A DNA stretch of 64,000 nucleotides, from NCBI GenBank assembly GCA_009781425.1, contig WQYC01000005.1, positions 1 through 64,000 on the forward strand, given 5' to 3'. This DNA is from Oscillospiraceae bacterium (GTDB lineage: Bacteria; Bacillota; Clostridia; Oscillospirales; Ruminococcaceae). The position numbers and the translations under genes are program-made. The notes beneath the pieces were generated by a model that made no database searches, was not told the origin of the DNA, and saw only the letters and a list, made by a program, of their open reading frames with translations. This document shows, piece after piece, positions 37,878-47,949 of the stretch (position 1 is its first letter; each line of letters starts with the position of its first letter).

Positions 37878-38938
37878 TTTGCGAGTTTCGCCGCTTGGTC
37901 GGCTATTCGCAGTGCGTCGAAAACCTCGTCGCAGTCGCCGTTTAGGATATTCGTGAGCTTATAAAGCGTCAGCCCGATTCTGTGGTCAGTCACCCGCCCC
38001 TGCGGATAATTGTACGTGCGAATCCGCTCGGAGCGGTCGCCTGTACCTACTTGAATCTTGCGCTGCTCGGCGATTTTGCCCGTCTGCTCTGCAATCGCCG
38101 TTTCGTAAAGCTTACTGTAAAGCATTTTCAAGGCTTTGTCTTTATTTTTGTGCTGACTACGCTCTTCCTGGCACTCAACGACAATCCCCGACGGCGCGTG
38201 GATTATCCGAATCGCAGACTCGGTTTTGTTCACGTGCTGACCGCCCGCGCCGCCCGCCCTGTACGTCTGGAAAGTCAAATCGGCAGGGTTAATTTCCACG
38301 TCAACCTCTTCAACTTCCGGAAGCACCGCCACGGTGATTGTTGAGGTATGCACACGCCCCTGCGACTCTGTTTCGGGCACGCGCTGAACGCGATGAACAC
38401 CGCTTTCGTACTTGAGTTTTGCGTATGCGCCCTCACCCTCGACAGAGAAGCTTATTTCCTTGAAGCCGCCAAGCTCTGTCGGGTTCGAGTTTATAACCTC
38501 AACGCGCCAGCCTTTCAGCTGACCGTACATTGTGTACATTCTGTAGAGCGAATTCGCGAAAAGTGCCGCTTCATCCCCGCCCGCGCCGCCGCGGATTTCG
38601 ATGATTACGTTTCTGTCGTCATCGGGGTCACGCGGGAGAAGCAGGATTTTCAGTTCCTCTTCGCAAGCCGCGATTTTTTCCTTGCTGTCGTCGTACTGAA
38701 GCCGCGCCATTTCCTTGAGCTCAGCATCAAGTCCGCCCTCATCAAGCATTTGCTTCGCTTCGTCGAACTCAGTCTTCGCAGTTGTATACTCGGCATATTT
38801 TTCGACAACAGGCGTCAAGCCCTTGTGCTCGCGCATAAGCGAACGGTAGAGCTCCTGATTGCTGATTACTTCTGCGTCCGACAGCTTTTCGTTGATTTCG
38901 TCGTAACGCTTTTTAGTCATTTCAAGTTTATCTGTCAT
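37865..38938 (-). CDS. prfA: Peptide chain release factor 1
   Basis: 357 residues, full length. The GGQ motif lies in RAGGAGGQHVNKTES near residue 230, and the anticodon-like PxT region is present as PETESQGRVHTST. It ends translation at UAA and UAG. HemK/prmC, often next to prfA, is absent. The last twelve codons are duplicated at about 37225-37261. Confidence 0.95.
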   Translation of the reverse strand: MTDKLEMTKKRYDEINEKLSDAEVISNQELYRSLMREHKGLTPVVEKYAEYTTAKTEFDEAKQMLDEGGLDAELKEMARLQYDDSKEKIAACEEELKILLLPRDPDDDRNVIIEIRGGAGGDEAALFANSLYRMYTMYGQLKGWRVEVINSNPTELGGFKEISFSVEGEGAYAKLKYESGVHRVQRVPETESQGRVHTSTITVAVLPEVEEVDVEINPADLTFQTYRAGGAGGQHVNKTESAIRIIHAPSGIVVECQEERSQHKNKDKALKMLYSKLYETAIAEQTGKIAEQRKIQVGTGDRSERIRTYNYPQGRVTDHRIGLTLYKLTNILNGDCDEVFDALRIADQAAKLANVQE

Positions 38939-38955
38939 GGTTTCCTCCGTTCATA

Positions 38956-40110
38956 TTAATTCGATTTCATGAACATTCTGATTAGTGCGCAAAACGGCCC
39001 GGATATTCCGCCTTCCATCTTCCGTTTGACGGTTTTGAGCTGTTTTCTTATTTCGATTCCCTGCGGACAGCGCGGCTCGCAGTCGCCGCAGGCGGTGCAG
39101 AGCGAAGCCCTGTTGTTCCAAACGCGCGTTGCATAGCTGACGCGTGACATGAGCTTGCCGTCTAATTCGATGTCGTTGTAATAAGAAAAGCAGTGCGCAA
39201 TATCGACATCGTTTTTGCAAGGCATACAGTAATTACAGCCCGTGCAAGGGATTTTCGTAGTTTGTGCAATTAATTCGCGCGCCTTAACGAACGCCGCTTC
39301 CTGCTCCTCGGTCAGCTCGTAATTGTCAACCGAAGCAGATTTTAAGTTACTTTCCAAAACCTCCATGTTGTTCATGCCCGAAAGCACAGTCAGCACTTCA
39401 TTATGGCTGTAAATCCAACGGAACGCCCACTCTGCGGGAGTATGCTTAGGCTCCAAGCCGGACAGTAGCTTAGCCGCTTCTGCAGGTAATTTAGTAACAA
39501 GTCTGCCGCCTCTGAGCGGCTCCATAATCATAACAGGAATATTTTTTTCAGCTGCGTAAAGCAAGCCGCTTTTCCCCGCCTGACTGTTCACGTCGTAATA
39601 ATTATATTGAATCATCGTGTATTCCCAGTCATAGGCGTCAATCAAAGCCTTGAACTCCTCCGCGTTGCCGTGGAATGAAAAACCGATGTTTTTTATTATG
39701 CCGCTCTTCTTTTTCTCGGCTATCCACTCCTTAACGCCGAGGTCAACGAGCCTTTCCCAGCTTTTCAAGCTCGTCAGCATATGCATTTTATAGTAGTGAA
39801 TATGGCTTGTATGAAGGCGTTCAAGCTGTATTCGCAGATACTTATCGAAATCCGAATACTTCTTCACAAGGAAAGTAGGCATTTTATCAGCGAGAAATAC
39901 TTTTCCGTGAAGATTATTCTTTTCGAGGATTCTGCCGAGCATAGCTTCGCTCCCCGAGTAAATGTAAGCGGTGTCGAAATAGTTCACGCCGCCCTTAACC
40001 GCCTTCACCACCAATTGCTCGCAGGCGGTGAAATCCTTGGGGAAACGCATACACCCAAACGCCAAAAGCGAGATTTTATCGCCGTTTCTCGGATTAGTTC
40101 TGTAGTTCAT
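38956..40110 (-). CDS. Aldo/keto reductase with C-terminal 4Fe-4S ferredoxin domain
   Basis: 384 residues. AKR barrel (about 1-270), with the Asp/Tyr of FDTAYIYSGSE, Lys in LADKMPTF and HYYKMHMLTS; then a ferredoxin-like part with CTGCNYCMPC (near 290) and CTACGDCEPRCPQ (near 350). Such fusions are common in anaerobes and probably use ferredoxin or flavin electrons; the substrate is unknown. GGAGGG precedes ATG 40110. The promoter is at 40151-40179. Confidence 0.9.
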   Translation of the reverse strand: MNYRTNPRNGDKISLLAFGCMRFPKDFTACEQLVVKAVKGGVNYFDTAYIYSGSEAMLGRILEKNNLHGKVFLADKMPTFLVKKYSDFDKYLRIQLERLHTSHIHYYKMHMLTSLKSWERLVDLGVKEWIAEKKKSGIIKNIGFSFHGNAEEFKALIDAYDWEYTMIQYNYYDVNSQAGKSGLLYAAEKNIPVMIMEPLRGGRLVTKLPAEAAKLLSGLEPKHTPAEWAFRWIYSHNEVLTVLSGMNNMEVLESNLKSASVDNYELTEEQEAAFVKARELIAQTTKIPCTGCNYCMPCKNDVDIAHCFSYYNDIELDGKLMSRVSYATRVWNNRASLCTACGDCEPRCPQGIEIRKQLKTVKRKMEGGISGPFCALIRMFMKSN

Positions 40111-40150
40111 AAATGTCCCTCCGCGTGCTTTTCGTCAAACAATACATTAT

Positions 40151-40179
40151 AGTATACCATATTTTTCCCGCATAGTCAA
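40151..40179 (-). promoter_or_regulatory. Sigma-A-type promoter of the aldo/keto reductase
   Basis: On the minus strand TTGACT (40174-40179), 17 bases, TATACT (40151-40156). Confidence 0.65.
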
Positions 40180-40206
40180 ATATAAAGAGTTTTTTTAATC
40201 TTTGTA

Positions 40207-40235
40207 TTGAAAAATGGGATTTTTTATGATATAAT
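40207..40235 (+). promoter_or_regulatory. Sigma-A-type promoter of the hybrid kinase
   Basis: TTGAAA (40207-40212), 17 bases, TATAAT (40230-40235). Transcription would begin near 40242, which rules out upstream start codons at 40207 and supports ATG 40270. Confidence 0.7.
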
Positions 40236-40269
40236 GGACAAAGCTATGAAAATTAAAGCGAGGTTCAGT

Positions 40270-42708
40270 ATGAAAATAAGCTCCACAGCAAGAATCATTA
40301 TATCCTCCGCGCTTATGTTTGTTATTATTTTGACAAGCTTTGCGGTTGTTTTTAATATTTTCGCCAAGCAAGCCGAGGAAAGAAATAAAATCCAGGTCAC
40401 AAAGCTTTACGCCGAGCTCGCGCTCAGCGGCGGCTTGAATAATAAGCATATTTTTCATGCGGTGCTGAATGAAAACGGACTGATAATGGATTCTGACGGT
40501 AATGTCAACGGCGAAAGCATTACTTCAATTCTGATAAAAAGAATTTCTTTTAAAACACTGGGGCGGATTTCCGATTTTATCCGCGAGCCGAGCGGCTTTT
40601 TCACGGCTAAAGCCGGCGATTATTATCTGGGCATTCTGCGCGCTGAGCAACGCTTTGTTTTTGTTCAAGTTCCCGCGCAGTATTTGCCGTCCTATTCTGA
40701 GGGTGTAATACCGCTGCTTTTCTTATTTGCGCCGATGTGCTTGATTTTGTTTGTTTTTGCAGTTTACTGTGCTGTTAAGAAAAGCAGTGCTGACGAAAAA
40801 ACGCTGTACATTAAAGACATTGAGGACATAAAACAAAAGCACAGCCTTTCGCTTCTCGCTTCAGAAGAGCAGTTTGAAGAGAAAAACACGCAAGCCGCTT
40901 CAGACTTGCAAACTGCTTTCTTCAGCAGAGTCTCGCATGAAATCCGCACGCCAATGAACTCAATTCTCGGAATTGCGCAGATAATGCTCACTGACAGCAA
41001 TCTTTCCGAGCCGCAGATAAATTATATGAGCGATATTAAGCTTTCGGCTGATTCCCTGCTCAAAACGATTAATGACATTTTAGATATATCGCGGCTTTCC
41101 GCCGGAAAGATGTCACTGTATCTGCATGATTATAACTTTATTCAGTTCGTCGATAACATCAGCGCATATGCACGCTTTACCTCAGAGAACAAGAACCTTG
41201 AATATAACTTCAACGTCCCCGAAAAGCTGCCGCAGTGCCTCTTCGGTGACAGCGCGCGCTTGAAGCAGCTGCTCACAAATTTAATCAGCAACGCTGTTAA
41301 ATTTACGAAAAAAGGCAGTGTTTCTTTCAGTGTCATTTCCCGTGAGAACGATATTCTTTTTGAAATAAAAGACACAGGAATGGGCATAAAGCCCGAGCAC
41401 GCGAAGAGCCTGTTCGACCCCTTTTCGTTTACACTTAAAACGAGCACAGGCGCAGGTTTAGGGCTTGCAATCGCTAAAAGCCTTGCAAGACTTATGGACG
41501 GCGATATAAGCTTTGAAAGTGAGTACGAAGCGGGTAGCACCTTTACGGTTATTATTCCTAAAATCATAGGCGACAGCGGCAAGCTGCAAACAGTTACTTC
41601 AAAGGCAAGCTTGAACTTTGTCAGCGACACAAGAATCCTTATAGTTGACGATAACGAGATAAACTTGAACGTCGCAAAAGGGCTTGTCACCTCGCTTTAC
41701 GGGATTGAATGTGATACCGCGCTCTCGGGGATTGAAGCTCTCGCTTATATCGAAAAGAATAAATATGACCTCATTTTTATGGACCATATGATGCCCGAGA
41801 TGGACGGGATTCAAACAACTAAGCGTATACGTGAAAAGAACGAAGCTTACGCTACTGTGCCTGTTGTCGCGCTCACCGCAAACACCGCAATCGACGCGAA
41901 GGACATTCTTATACGTGCAGGCATGAACGACCTTCTTGCGAAGCCGATTATTATTGAAGAAATGAGCAATATCCTGCAAAAATGGCTCGCTTCTAAAAAA
42001 TGCGCGCCGGAAATTAACTCGGAAAACCTCCAAATTGATGATGATTTGCTCAGCTTCATGGAAAAAGGCGGGCGGATAATCACCGCCGCGATGAGTATTC
42101 CCGAGTTAGACGTGAACGCAGGGCTCTCCGCTGTTGCTTTTAAAGAGGATTTTTATGAAAGCTCGTTGAAGCTTCTCTTCGCAAAAATCCCGAAAATTAT
42201 AATCATTTTGGAAAAGTGCTTTGAAGATAATAATTTATCTGAATTCGCGCTTCACATAAACGGCTTAAAGGGCTCTCTGTCTGCTGTCGGCGCAGTTTCA
42301 CTCTCGGCGATTGCTGAGACTCTTGAGAACGCAGGAAGAGAAAACGATTATAAATTATGTGAAAATATGCTTCCCGAATTTACTGATTCTTTAAGGAAGC
42401 TTGAGGGGCAGCTTGCTTCTGTTTTCGCCGAGCAGACAACTGCTCAAGCAGTGAAAAAAGCAGGCACACGCGCGGCTTTAGACGAGTTTCTGCAAAGCTT
42501 AAAGGAAGCTGTGGAAAATTACAACTACGAGCTGTTAATAAATTCAATCACGGAAATGACCAAGCTTGATTTCGGGATTGAAATCAACAGCGATACTGCA
42601 AGAATCAAGATTTTAGCTGACAACTTCGATTATGACGGGATTACACAAGCGATAAACGAGCTTAAATACGAGCTTGAAAAAAATCCCGAATTATTTAAAA
42701 CATCATGA
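40270..42708 (+). CDS. Hybrid sensor histidine kinase with receiver and Hpt-like domains
   Basis: 812 residues from ATG 40270 (GAGG upstream). Two membrane helices (about 8-28 and 150-172) enclose an extracytoplasmic sensor. HisKA has His near 223 in VSHEIRTPMNS. HATPase has a N-box (NLISNAVKF) and G-boxes (DTGMGIKPEH, GAGLGLAIAK). The receiver has its Asp in LIFMDHMMPEMDG near 504. An Hpt-like helical domain follows (about 625-720). In it the position of the phosphorylated His is Asn664 (INGLKGS where VHALKSS is usual), so this Hpt is probably not phosphorylated. It overlaps lhr by four bases (ATGA). The output partner is not adjacent. Confidence 0.9.
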   Translation: MKISSTARIIISSALMFVIILTSFAVVFNIFAKQAEERNKIQVTKLYAELALSGGLNNKHIFHAVLNENGLIMDSDGNVNGESITSILIKRISFKTLGRISDFIREPSGFFTAKAGDYYLGILRAEQRFVFVQVPAQYLPSYSEGVIPLLFLFAPMCLILFVFAVYCAVKKSSADEKTLYIKDIEDIKQKHSLSLLASEEQFEEKNTQAASDLQTAFFSRVSHEIRTPMNSILGIAQIMLTDSNLSEPQINYMSDIKLSADSLLKTINDILDISRLSAGKMSLYLHDYNFIQFVDNISAYARFTSENKNLEYNFNVPEKLPQCLFGDSARLKQLLTNLISNAVKFTKKGSVSFSVISRENDILFEIKDTGMGIKPEHAKSLFDPFSFTLKTSTGAGLGLAIAKSLARLMDGDISFESEYEAGSTFTVIIPKIIGDSGKLQTVTSKASLNFVSDTRILIVDDNEINLNVAKGLVTSLYGIECDTALSGIEALAYIEKNKYDLIFMDHMMPEMDGIQTTKRIREKNEAYATVPVVALTANTAIDAKDILIRAGMNDLLAKPIIIEEMSNILQKWLASKKCAPEINSENLQIDDDLLSFMEKGGRIITAAMSIPELDVNAGLSAVAFKEDFYESSLKLLFAKIPKIIIILEKCFEDNNLSEFALHINGLKGSLSAVGAVSLSAIAETLENAGRENDYKLCENMLPEFTDSLRKLEGQLASVFAEQTTAQAVKKAGTRAALDEFLQSLKEAVENYNYELLINSITEMTKLDFGIEINSDTARIKILADNFDYDGITQAINELKYELEKNPELFKTS

Positions 42709-45700
42709 ACTCATTAAATCTTTTCAGCGAAAACACAAGAAACTGGTTTAAATCCACTCTCGGCGAGCCTACAGCTGTTCAGGCGGAAGCGTGGGCGGCG
42801 ATTGCCGAGGGGAAAAGCGCGCTTGTAAGCGCGCCGACCGGCACGGGTAAAACCCTGTCGGCTTTTCTTGTTTTTATCGACAGATTAATGGAATTAGCGC
42901 ATAAAAGCGAGCTGAAGGACGAATTGCAAGTGATTTATATTTCGCCGCTGAAGGCTCTCGCGGGCGATATTCGCGAGAATCTTTATAGACCTTTGAACGG
43001 CATTGCGAGCGGGGATTTCACGCCAATTACTACCTTTGTCAGAACCGGTGATACGACCTCTGCCGAGCGGCAGAAAATGCTTCGCAAGCCGCCGCATATT
43101 CTTATAACAACGCCCGAATCGCTATATCTTCTGCTGACTTCAAAGACAGGGCGAAACGTGCTAAAGACTGCAAAAGCTGTAATCGCAGACGAGCTGCACG
43201 CTATGATGAACTCCAAGCGCGGCGCGCATTTTATGCTGTCGCTTGCACGGTTGGACGATTTATGCGGCAGAAAATTACAGCGAATCGGCTTGTCCGCCAC
43301 CGTGAATCCGCTTCAGCTTGCGGCGGATTATTTATCCGGCGGTGAGCCTGTTGAAATCATCGCACCGAAAATGACGAAAAACTTTGAAATAATCGTTACA
43401 GGCCCGAAAGAAGACTTCGGGCTTTTGCCGCACGGCACGATTTGGACAGAAATCGCGCGAATGGTTTACGCGCAGTGCGAGGACGCACGGAGCGTAATCG
43501 CGTTCACTGACGGCAGAATGTTCGCGGAGAAATTAGCTTTTTATGTGAATCAAGTTGCAGGCGAAAACTTCGCGCTTACCCATCACGGCTGTGTTTCAAA
43601 GGAACAGCGGCAAAAAGCCGAGCAAAGGCTAAGAAGCGGAGATTTGCGTCTGCTCTGCGCGACTTCTTCAATGGAGCTCGGCATCGACGTGGGTGAAATT
43701 GATAAGGTTTTGCAGGTCGGCTCACCGAAAAACGTTTCGAGTGTTTTGCAAAGGCTTGGGCGCGCGGGACATAATCCCGGAAGATTAAGTATTATGCACA
43801 TCTTCCCGAAAACCGCCGCTGACGGGCTTTCCTGCGGATTGACAGCTTACGCCGCCGTGAAGCACGGCGTTGAGCCGCTTAAACCGCCGCGGCTCTGCTT
43901 TGACGTGCTTTCACAGCACCTTGTTTCAATGGCTGTCGGCGAGGGCTACACGCTTGACGAGGTTATGCAGCTTCTTCCGCGCGCTTACCCTTTCCGCGAG
44001 GTTACCCGCGAGGACGTGAAGTTGATTCTTGAAATGCTTGCAGGTGACTACGAGCATGACAAGGATTTACCCGTGCGGCCTCGCCTGCTCTACGACAGGA
44101 TTAACGAGCGGGTTGAGGGAGATTCTTACAGCCGAATGTTAGCTGTTTCTGCGGGCGGCACTATTCCCGATACGGGAATGTTCGCGGTTAAGAGCGAAAC
44201 GGGCGTTAAGCTCGGCGAATTGGACGAGGAATTCGTTTTTGAATCGCGAGTAGGCGATAAATTCCTGCTCGGTTCGTTTGCGTGGAAAATCGCCAAGCTT
44301 GACAAGGACACGGTTACCGTTCGGCAAGCAGGCTCTGACGGCGCACGTCCGCCTTTTTGGCGGAATATGTGGCTTGCGAGAAATTACAGCATGGCGGACT
44401 TTTTCGGCGAGCAGATGAAAAAATTATCAGACGCGGAAGCCTACGACGATGTCGTTAATGTTCTCGGAAGCTTCGGCATGGACGCGAATTCGGCGGCTGA
44501 TACCGCTCATTATCTCGTGCGGCAGAAGGAAGCAACAGGAATTCTGCCCGATAATAAAACCATAATCGCTGAGCATTTCTGTGATGAATCGGGTGACAAT
44601 CAGCTCATGGTCCATTCAGTTTTCGGCAGGCAGGTGAATTTTCCGCTCGGGCTTTTATTACAGCATAAGCTGCAGGAGCTGACAGGTACTGCTGTAACTA
44701 TTTTCGATGACGACGACGGAATTCTCCTTTATCTGCGCGGAAAGTACGAAATCCCCGAAAGACTTTTGCAAGCTATTGCACCTGAAACCGCGCGTGTAAT
44801 TCTCGAAGCACTTCTGCCGACCACATCCCTTTTCAATATTTCATTCAGACATAACGCCGCCCGCGCGCTTATAATGGGCGTTCGTCAAGGAAAACGCCAG
44901 CCGCTTTGGGTTCAGCGGCTTCGCGGCGCGGAAACGCTCGACATGATTATCGAGCACAAAAAGCACCCGCTAATCCGCGAAACAATGCGCGAGTGCCTTG
45001 AGGATTATTGGAATCTTGACGGGCTTGTTGACGTGCTGAACAAAATCCAAAGCGGCGCAATTGCAATCCGCGAAATGACAAGCAAAGACCCTTCGCCCAT
45101 GTCGCTGTCGCTCCGCAGAGATGCGGAAGCGAATTTCCTCTACGAATATCACCCGACTACAAGGCGGGTTAATCAGTCGGTTGAAGAAGCCTTAAAAGAA
45201 GCTGAAAAAATTAAACCCGCTTCGGAATTCTTAGCCAAAGCCGAGCGACTTAAATTACCGCAGGACGAAAATCAGCTTCATTCGTTGTTAATGATTGAGG
45301 GTGACTTGGAGAGCGGCGAGCTTGATTTGCCTTTAGAATGGTTCGAGAAGCTTGCAAAAGCAGGCAGAATCGCTTATATCGAGCCGGGCTTGTGGATTGC
45401 CGCCGAGCATACGCAGGAATACGAAGAGCAAAATTATGCAAAAATTATCCGACGCTGTCTGCGTTACAAGGGTGCAATGGACGCCGAAAGTATTTCTGCG
45501 CGTTACTTTATTTCCACGGAAATAGTACGGGAAATATTGTCGGAATTAGATGTAATTGAAGACGGCGGCTTGTATTATCACAAGGATTTATATGAGAGAG
45601 CGAGACGGGAGACAATCGCGTTCCGTCGCCGTGAAATTACAACTGCGCCGCCGCAAAATTATGCGGCACTGCTCACCGAAAAGCTGCGTATAAATGCACC

Positions 45701-46766
45701 TTCGCAGGAACAGTTAGACCATGCCCTTTCCGCGCTTGCTGACCGTGCTTTTTCGGTCAGTATGTGGGAGAGCGTGCTCCTCCCTGCTCGCGTAAAAGGC
45801 TATAACGGCGCGCTTCTTGACAAGCTTTTATCAGAGGGAAAATACTTTTGGAGCATAAATGAATCCGAGCTTGCTTTTCATCTTTACGAAGATATTGAAT
45901 GGGATTTTGAAAATTCTTCCTCGCTTCAAGGCGACGAAAAAATTATTTACGAGCAAATAAAAAAGCGCGGCGCGGTTTTCCTGTCGAGCCTTTCAAGCGC
46001 GGTTAATCAGCGTCCGCTCCTTGAGCCCGCGCTGTCGTTAATCGAAAAAGGCTTGCTCCGTGCCGACAGCTTCGTGCCTGTACGGCAATTGCTTGACAAA
46101 GAAAAATTGCTTACCGCGCCGCTTAAACAGCGGGTAAAAGCGACTGTGAACGCTTTAAACTGCGGACGTTTTGACTTTGTGCGCCCTGTTGCAGAAAAAT
46201 CAATAGAAGAGCTGATTGACCGCGCTTTTGATAAGGTTGTTATTCTCTGCCGCGAAACCGCCGCGCAAGTAAATCTGCCGTGGGGGCTTGCTCTTGAAAA
46301 GCTTCGCGTGCGGGAATATACGGGGGAGGTGCGGCGCGGGTATTTCGTGGAGGGCTTGTCGGGTGCGCAGTTCATTCGCGGCGAGGACTTCACGGGAACT
46401 GTTCACAAGCTCGCGAATCCGAGCAACGGCATTATTTGCATGAACGCCGCCGACCCGCTGATGCCTTGGGGCAAATGCTTCTCACATTTTTCCGAGCGTA
46501 ATTTCATCTGCGTTTCGGGTACTGTTGCGGTCTTAAAAGCGGGGATTCCTGTTGCTCTGCTCGAAAAGCAGGGACAGGTTCTGCGGGTTTTCGATGAAAA
46601 GCTAACAGCCGAAGTGATTACAGCTTTCGCCGAGGACTTCAATAAAGGCTTTATTTTCCCGAATTTTAAAAGATTGGTTATTAAACAATACCCGAAAGAG
46701 GCAGAAACCGCGCTTAAAAGCGCGGGGTTCTCGGGTCAGATGTTAGACTTTGTATTATATAAATAG
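42705..46766 (+). CDS. lhr: Large Lhr-type DEAD/DEAH-box helicase
   Basis: 1,353 residues. Walker A SAPTGTGKTLSAF near residue 40, Walker B IADELHAM (DELH in place of DEVH), SATVNP, and motifs V/VI in CATSSMELGIDVGEIDKV and QRLGRAGHNPG. The winged-helix and DEAD_assoc parts follow, then a long C-terminal region of about 500 residues, as in Lhr proteins. Lhr helicases are 3'-5' ssDNA translocases linked to repair. Translation is coupled to the upstream kinase, but a functional link is not evident. Confidence 0.92.
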   Translation: MNSLNLFSENTRNWFKSTLGEPTAVQAEAWAAIAEGKSALVSAPTGTGKTLSAFLVFIDRLMELAHKSELKDELQVIYISPLKALAGDIRENLYRPLNGIASGDFTPITTFVRTGDTTSAERQKMLRKPPHILITTPESLYLLLTSKTGRNVLKTAKAVIADELHAMMNSKRGAHFMLSLARLDDLCGRKLQRIGLSATVNPLQLAADYLSGGEPVEIIAPKMTKNFEIIVTGPKEDFGLLPHGTIWTEIARMVYAQCEDARSVIAFTDGRMFAEKLAFYVNQVAGENFALTHHGCVSKEQRQKAEQRLRSGDLRLLCATSSMELGIDVGEIDKVLQVGSPKNVSSVLQRLGRAGHNPGRLSIMHIFPKTAADGLSCGLTAYAAVKHGVEPLKPPRLCFDVLSQHLVSMAVGEGYTLDEVMQLLPRAYPFREVTREDVKLILEMLAGDYEHDKDLPVRPRLLYDRINERVEGDSYSRMLAVSAGGTIPDTGMFAVKSETGVKLGELDEEFVFESRVGDKFLLGSFAWKIAKLDKDTVTVRQAGSDGARPPFWRNMWLARNYSMADFFGEQMKKLSDAEAYDDVVNVLGSFGMDANSAADTAHYLVRQKEATGILPDNKTIIAEHFCDESGDNQLMVHSVFGRQVNFPLGLLLQHKLQELTGTAVTIFDDDDGILLYLRGKYEIPERLLQAIAPETARVILEALLPTTSLFNISFRHNAARALIMGVRQGKRQPLWVQRLRGAETLDMIIEHKKHPLIRETMRECLEDYWNLDGLVDVLNKIQSGAIAIREMTSKDPSPMSLSLRRDAEANFLYEYHPTTRRVNQSVEEALKEAEKIKPASEFLAKAERLKLPQDENQLHSLLMIEGDLESGELDLPLEWFEKLAKAGRIAYIEPGLWIAAEHTQEYEEQNYAKIIRRCLRYKGAMDAESISARYFISTEIVREILSELDVIEDGGLYYHKDLYERARRETIAFRRREITTAPPQNYAALLTEKLRINAPSQEQLDHALSALADRAFSVSMWESVLLPARVKGYNGALLDKLLSEGKYFWSINESELAFHLYEDIEWDFENSSSLQGDEKIIYEQIKKRGAVFLSSLSSAVNQRPLLEPALSLIEKGLLRADSFVPVRQLLDKEKLLTAPLKQRVKATVNALNCGRFDFVRPVAEKSIEELIDRAFDKVVILCRETAAQVNLPWGLALEKLRVREYTGEVRRGYFVEGLSGAQFIRGEDFTGTVHKLANPSNGIICMNAADPLMPWGKCFSHFSERNFICVSGTVAVLKAGIPVALLEKQGQVLRVFDEKLTAEVITAFAEDFNKGFIFPNFKRLVIKQYPKEAETALKSAGFSGQMLDFVLYK

Positions 46767-46774
46767 TTGACGGC

Positions 46775-46803
46775 TTGACAAACGCTAAATCTTGTGCTAT
46801 AAT
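46775..46803 (+). promoter_or_regulatory. Perfect sigma-A consensus promoter of ppa
   Basis: TTGACA (46775-46780), exactly 17 bases, TATAAT (46798-46803). It implies strong constitutive expression of ppa and maf. Confidence 0.85.
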
Positions 46804-46839
46804 AGTCCAAGACACCCAAAATGAAGGGATTTAATCGCT

Positions 46840-47370
46840 ATGAACGTTTGGCATGATATAGATGACAGGCGCATTTCACCCGATAATTTTCTTGCTATTG
46901 TCGAGATTTCAAAGGGCGAGAAGACGAAATACGAGCTTGACAAGGAAAGCGGGCTGTTAATTCTTGACCGCGTGCTTTACACATCGACGCACTATCCCGC
47001 GAGCTACGGCTTTATTCCGCGGACTCTCGCCGACGACGACGACCCGCTTGATGTGCTGATTCTCTGCAACGAGCCGATTCAACCGATGGTTTTAGTTCAC
47101 TGCTATCCAATCGGTGTAATAAACATGAACGACAACGACAGCCGCGACGAAAAAATCATCGCGATTCCTTTTAACGACCCGACTTATAATACATACACCG
47201 ATATAACCGACCTCCCTGCGCACATTTTTGCAGAAATGCGGCATTTCTTTGAGGTTTATAAACAGCTTGAAGGCAAAACGACAGCCGTCGACGAGGTCAT
47301 GAACGCAGAAAAAGCGCGCGAAATAATCGAACAGAGTATCGCGAATTACAAGCGTGAATTCTCATGTTAA
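46840..47370 (+). CDS. ppa: Inorganic pyrophosphatase, family I
   Basis: 176 residues. Metal-binding DDDDPLDVLIL near residue 65, KYELDKESG and YPASYGFIPRT are family I signatures. It hydrolyses pyrophosphate in the cytoplasm. GAAGGGA precedes ATG. It overlaps maf by seven bases. Confidence 0.95.
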   Translation: MNVWHDIDDRRISPDNFLAIVEISKGEKTKYELDKESGLLILDRVLYTSTHYPASYGFIPRTLADDDDPLDVLILCNEPIQPMVLVHCYPIGVINMNDNDSRDEKIIAIPFNDPTYNTYTDITDLPAHIFAEMRHFFEVYKQLEGKTTAVDEVMNAEKAREIIEQSIANYKREFSC

Positions 47371-47924
47371 TTTTGGCGAGCGCGTCTCCGCGCAGAAGCG
47401 AGCTTCTCAGAAACGCGGGCTTTGAATTTAAGGTAATTCCCGCTGAGAATGATGAAATCGTCCCTAAGCTAAAGCCGGAAGCCGCGGCGGTTCTGACCGC
47501 CGAGAGCAAAGCTCTCGAAGTCGCCGCGAAATATCAGAGCGATGTTGTGTTAGCGGCGGACACGATTGTTTTCATAAACGGCGAAATCATGAACAAGCCT
47601 GAAAACGAAGCCGATGCTTTTCGTATGCTGAGTATTCTTTCGAGCGCACGGCACACGGTTATTACAGCGGTTTGCATAATTCACGGCAGTAAAACCCGCT
47701 CGTTCTACGGGCGGACATCGGTAGAATTTAACAAGCTTTCAGACAGCGAAATAAAAGCTTACATAAAAACAGGCGAGCCTTTTGACAAGGCGGGCGCATA
47801 CGGGATTCAAGAAAAAGGCGCGCTTCTTGTTAAAGGTATACGCGGCGACTTTTTCAACGTGATGGGTCTGCCGCTTGCGAGAACGGCGCAGGAGCTTAAA
47901 AAATTCGGCGTAGAGCCTAAGTAA
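47364..47924 (+). CDS. maf: Maf-like nucleoside triphosphate pyrophosphatase
   Basis: 186 residues. N-terminal LASASPRRSELL, then AADTIV, and GAYGIQEKGALLV. Maf proteins hydrolyse dTTP, UTP or modified nucleotides, probably as house-cleaning enzymes, and are linked to septum formation. The start overlaps ppa, whose pyrophosphatase activity removes the product pyrophosphate (inference). Confidence 0.93.
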   Translation: MLILASASPRRSELLRNAGFEFKVIPAENDEIVPKLKPEAAAVLTAESKALEVAAKYQSDVVLAADTIVFINGEIMNKPENEADAFRMLSILSSARHTVITAVCIIHGSKTRSFYGRTSVEFNKLSDSEIKAYIKTGEPFDKAGAYGIQEKGALLVKGIRGDFFNVMGLPLARTAQELKKFGVEPK

Positions 47925-47949
47925 ACCAAAACAACAAAGAGGTGCAAAA

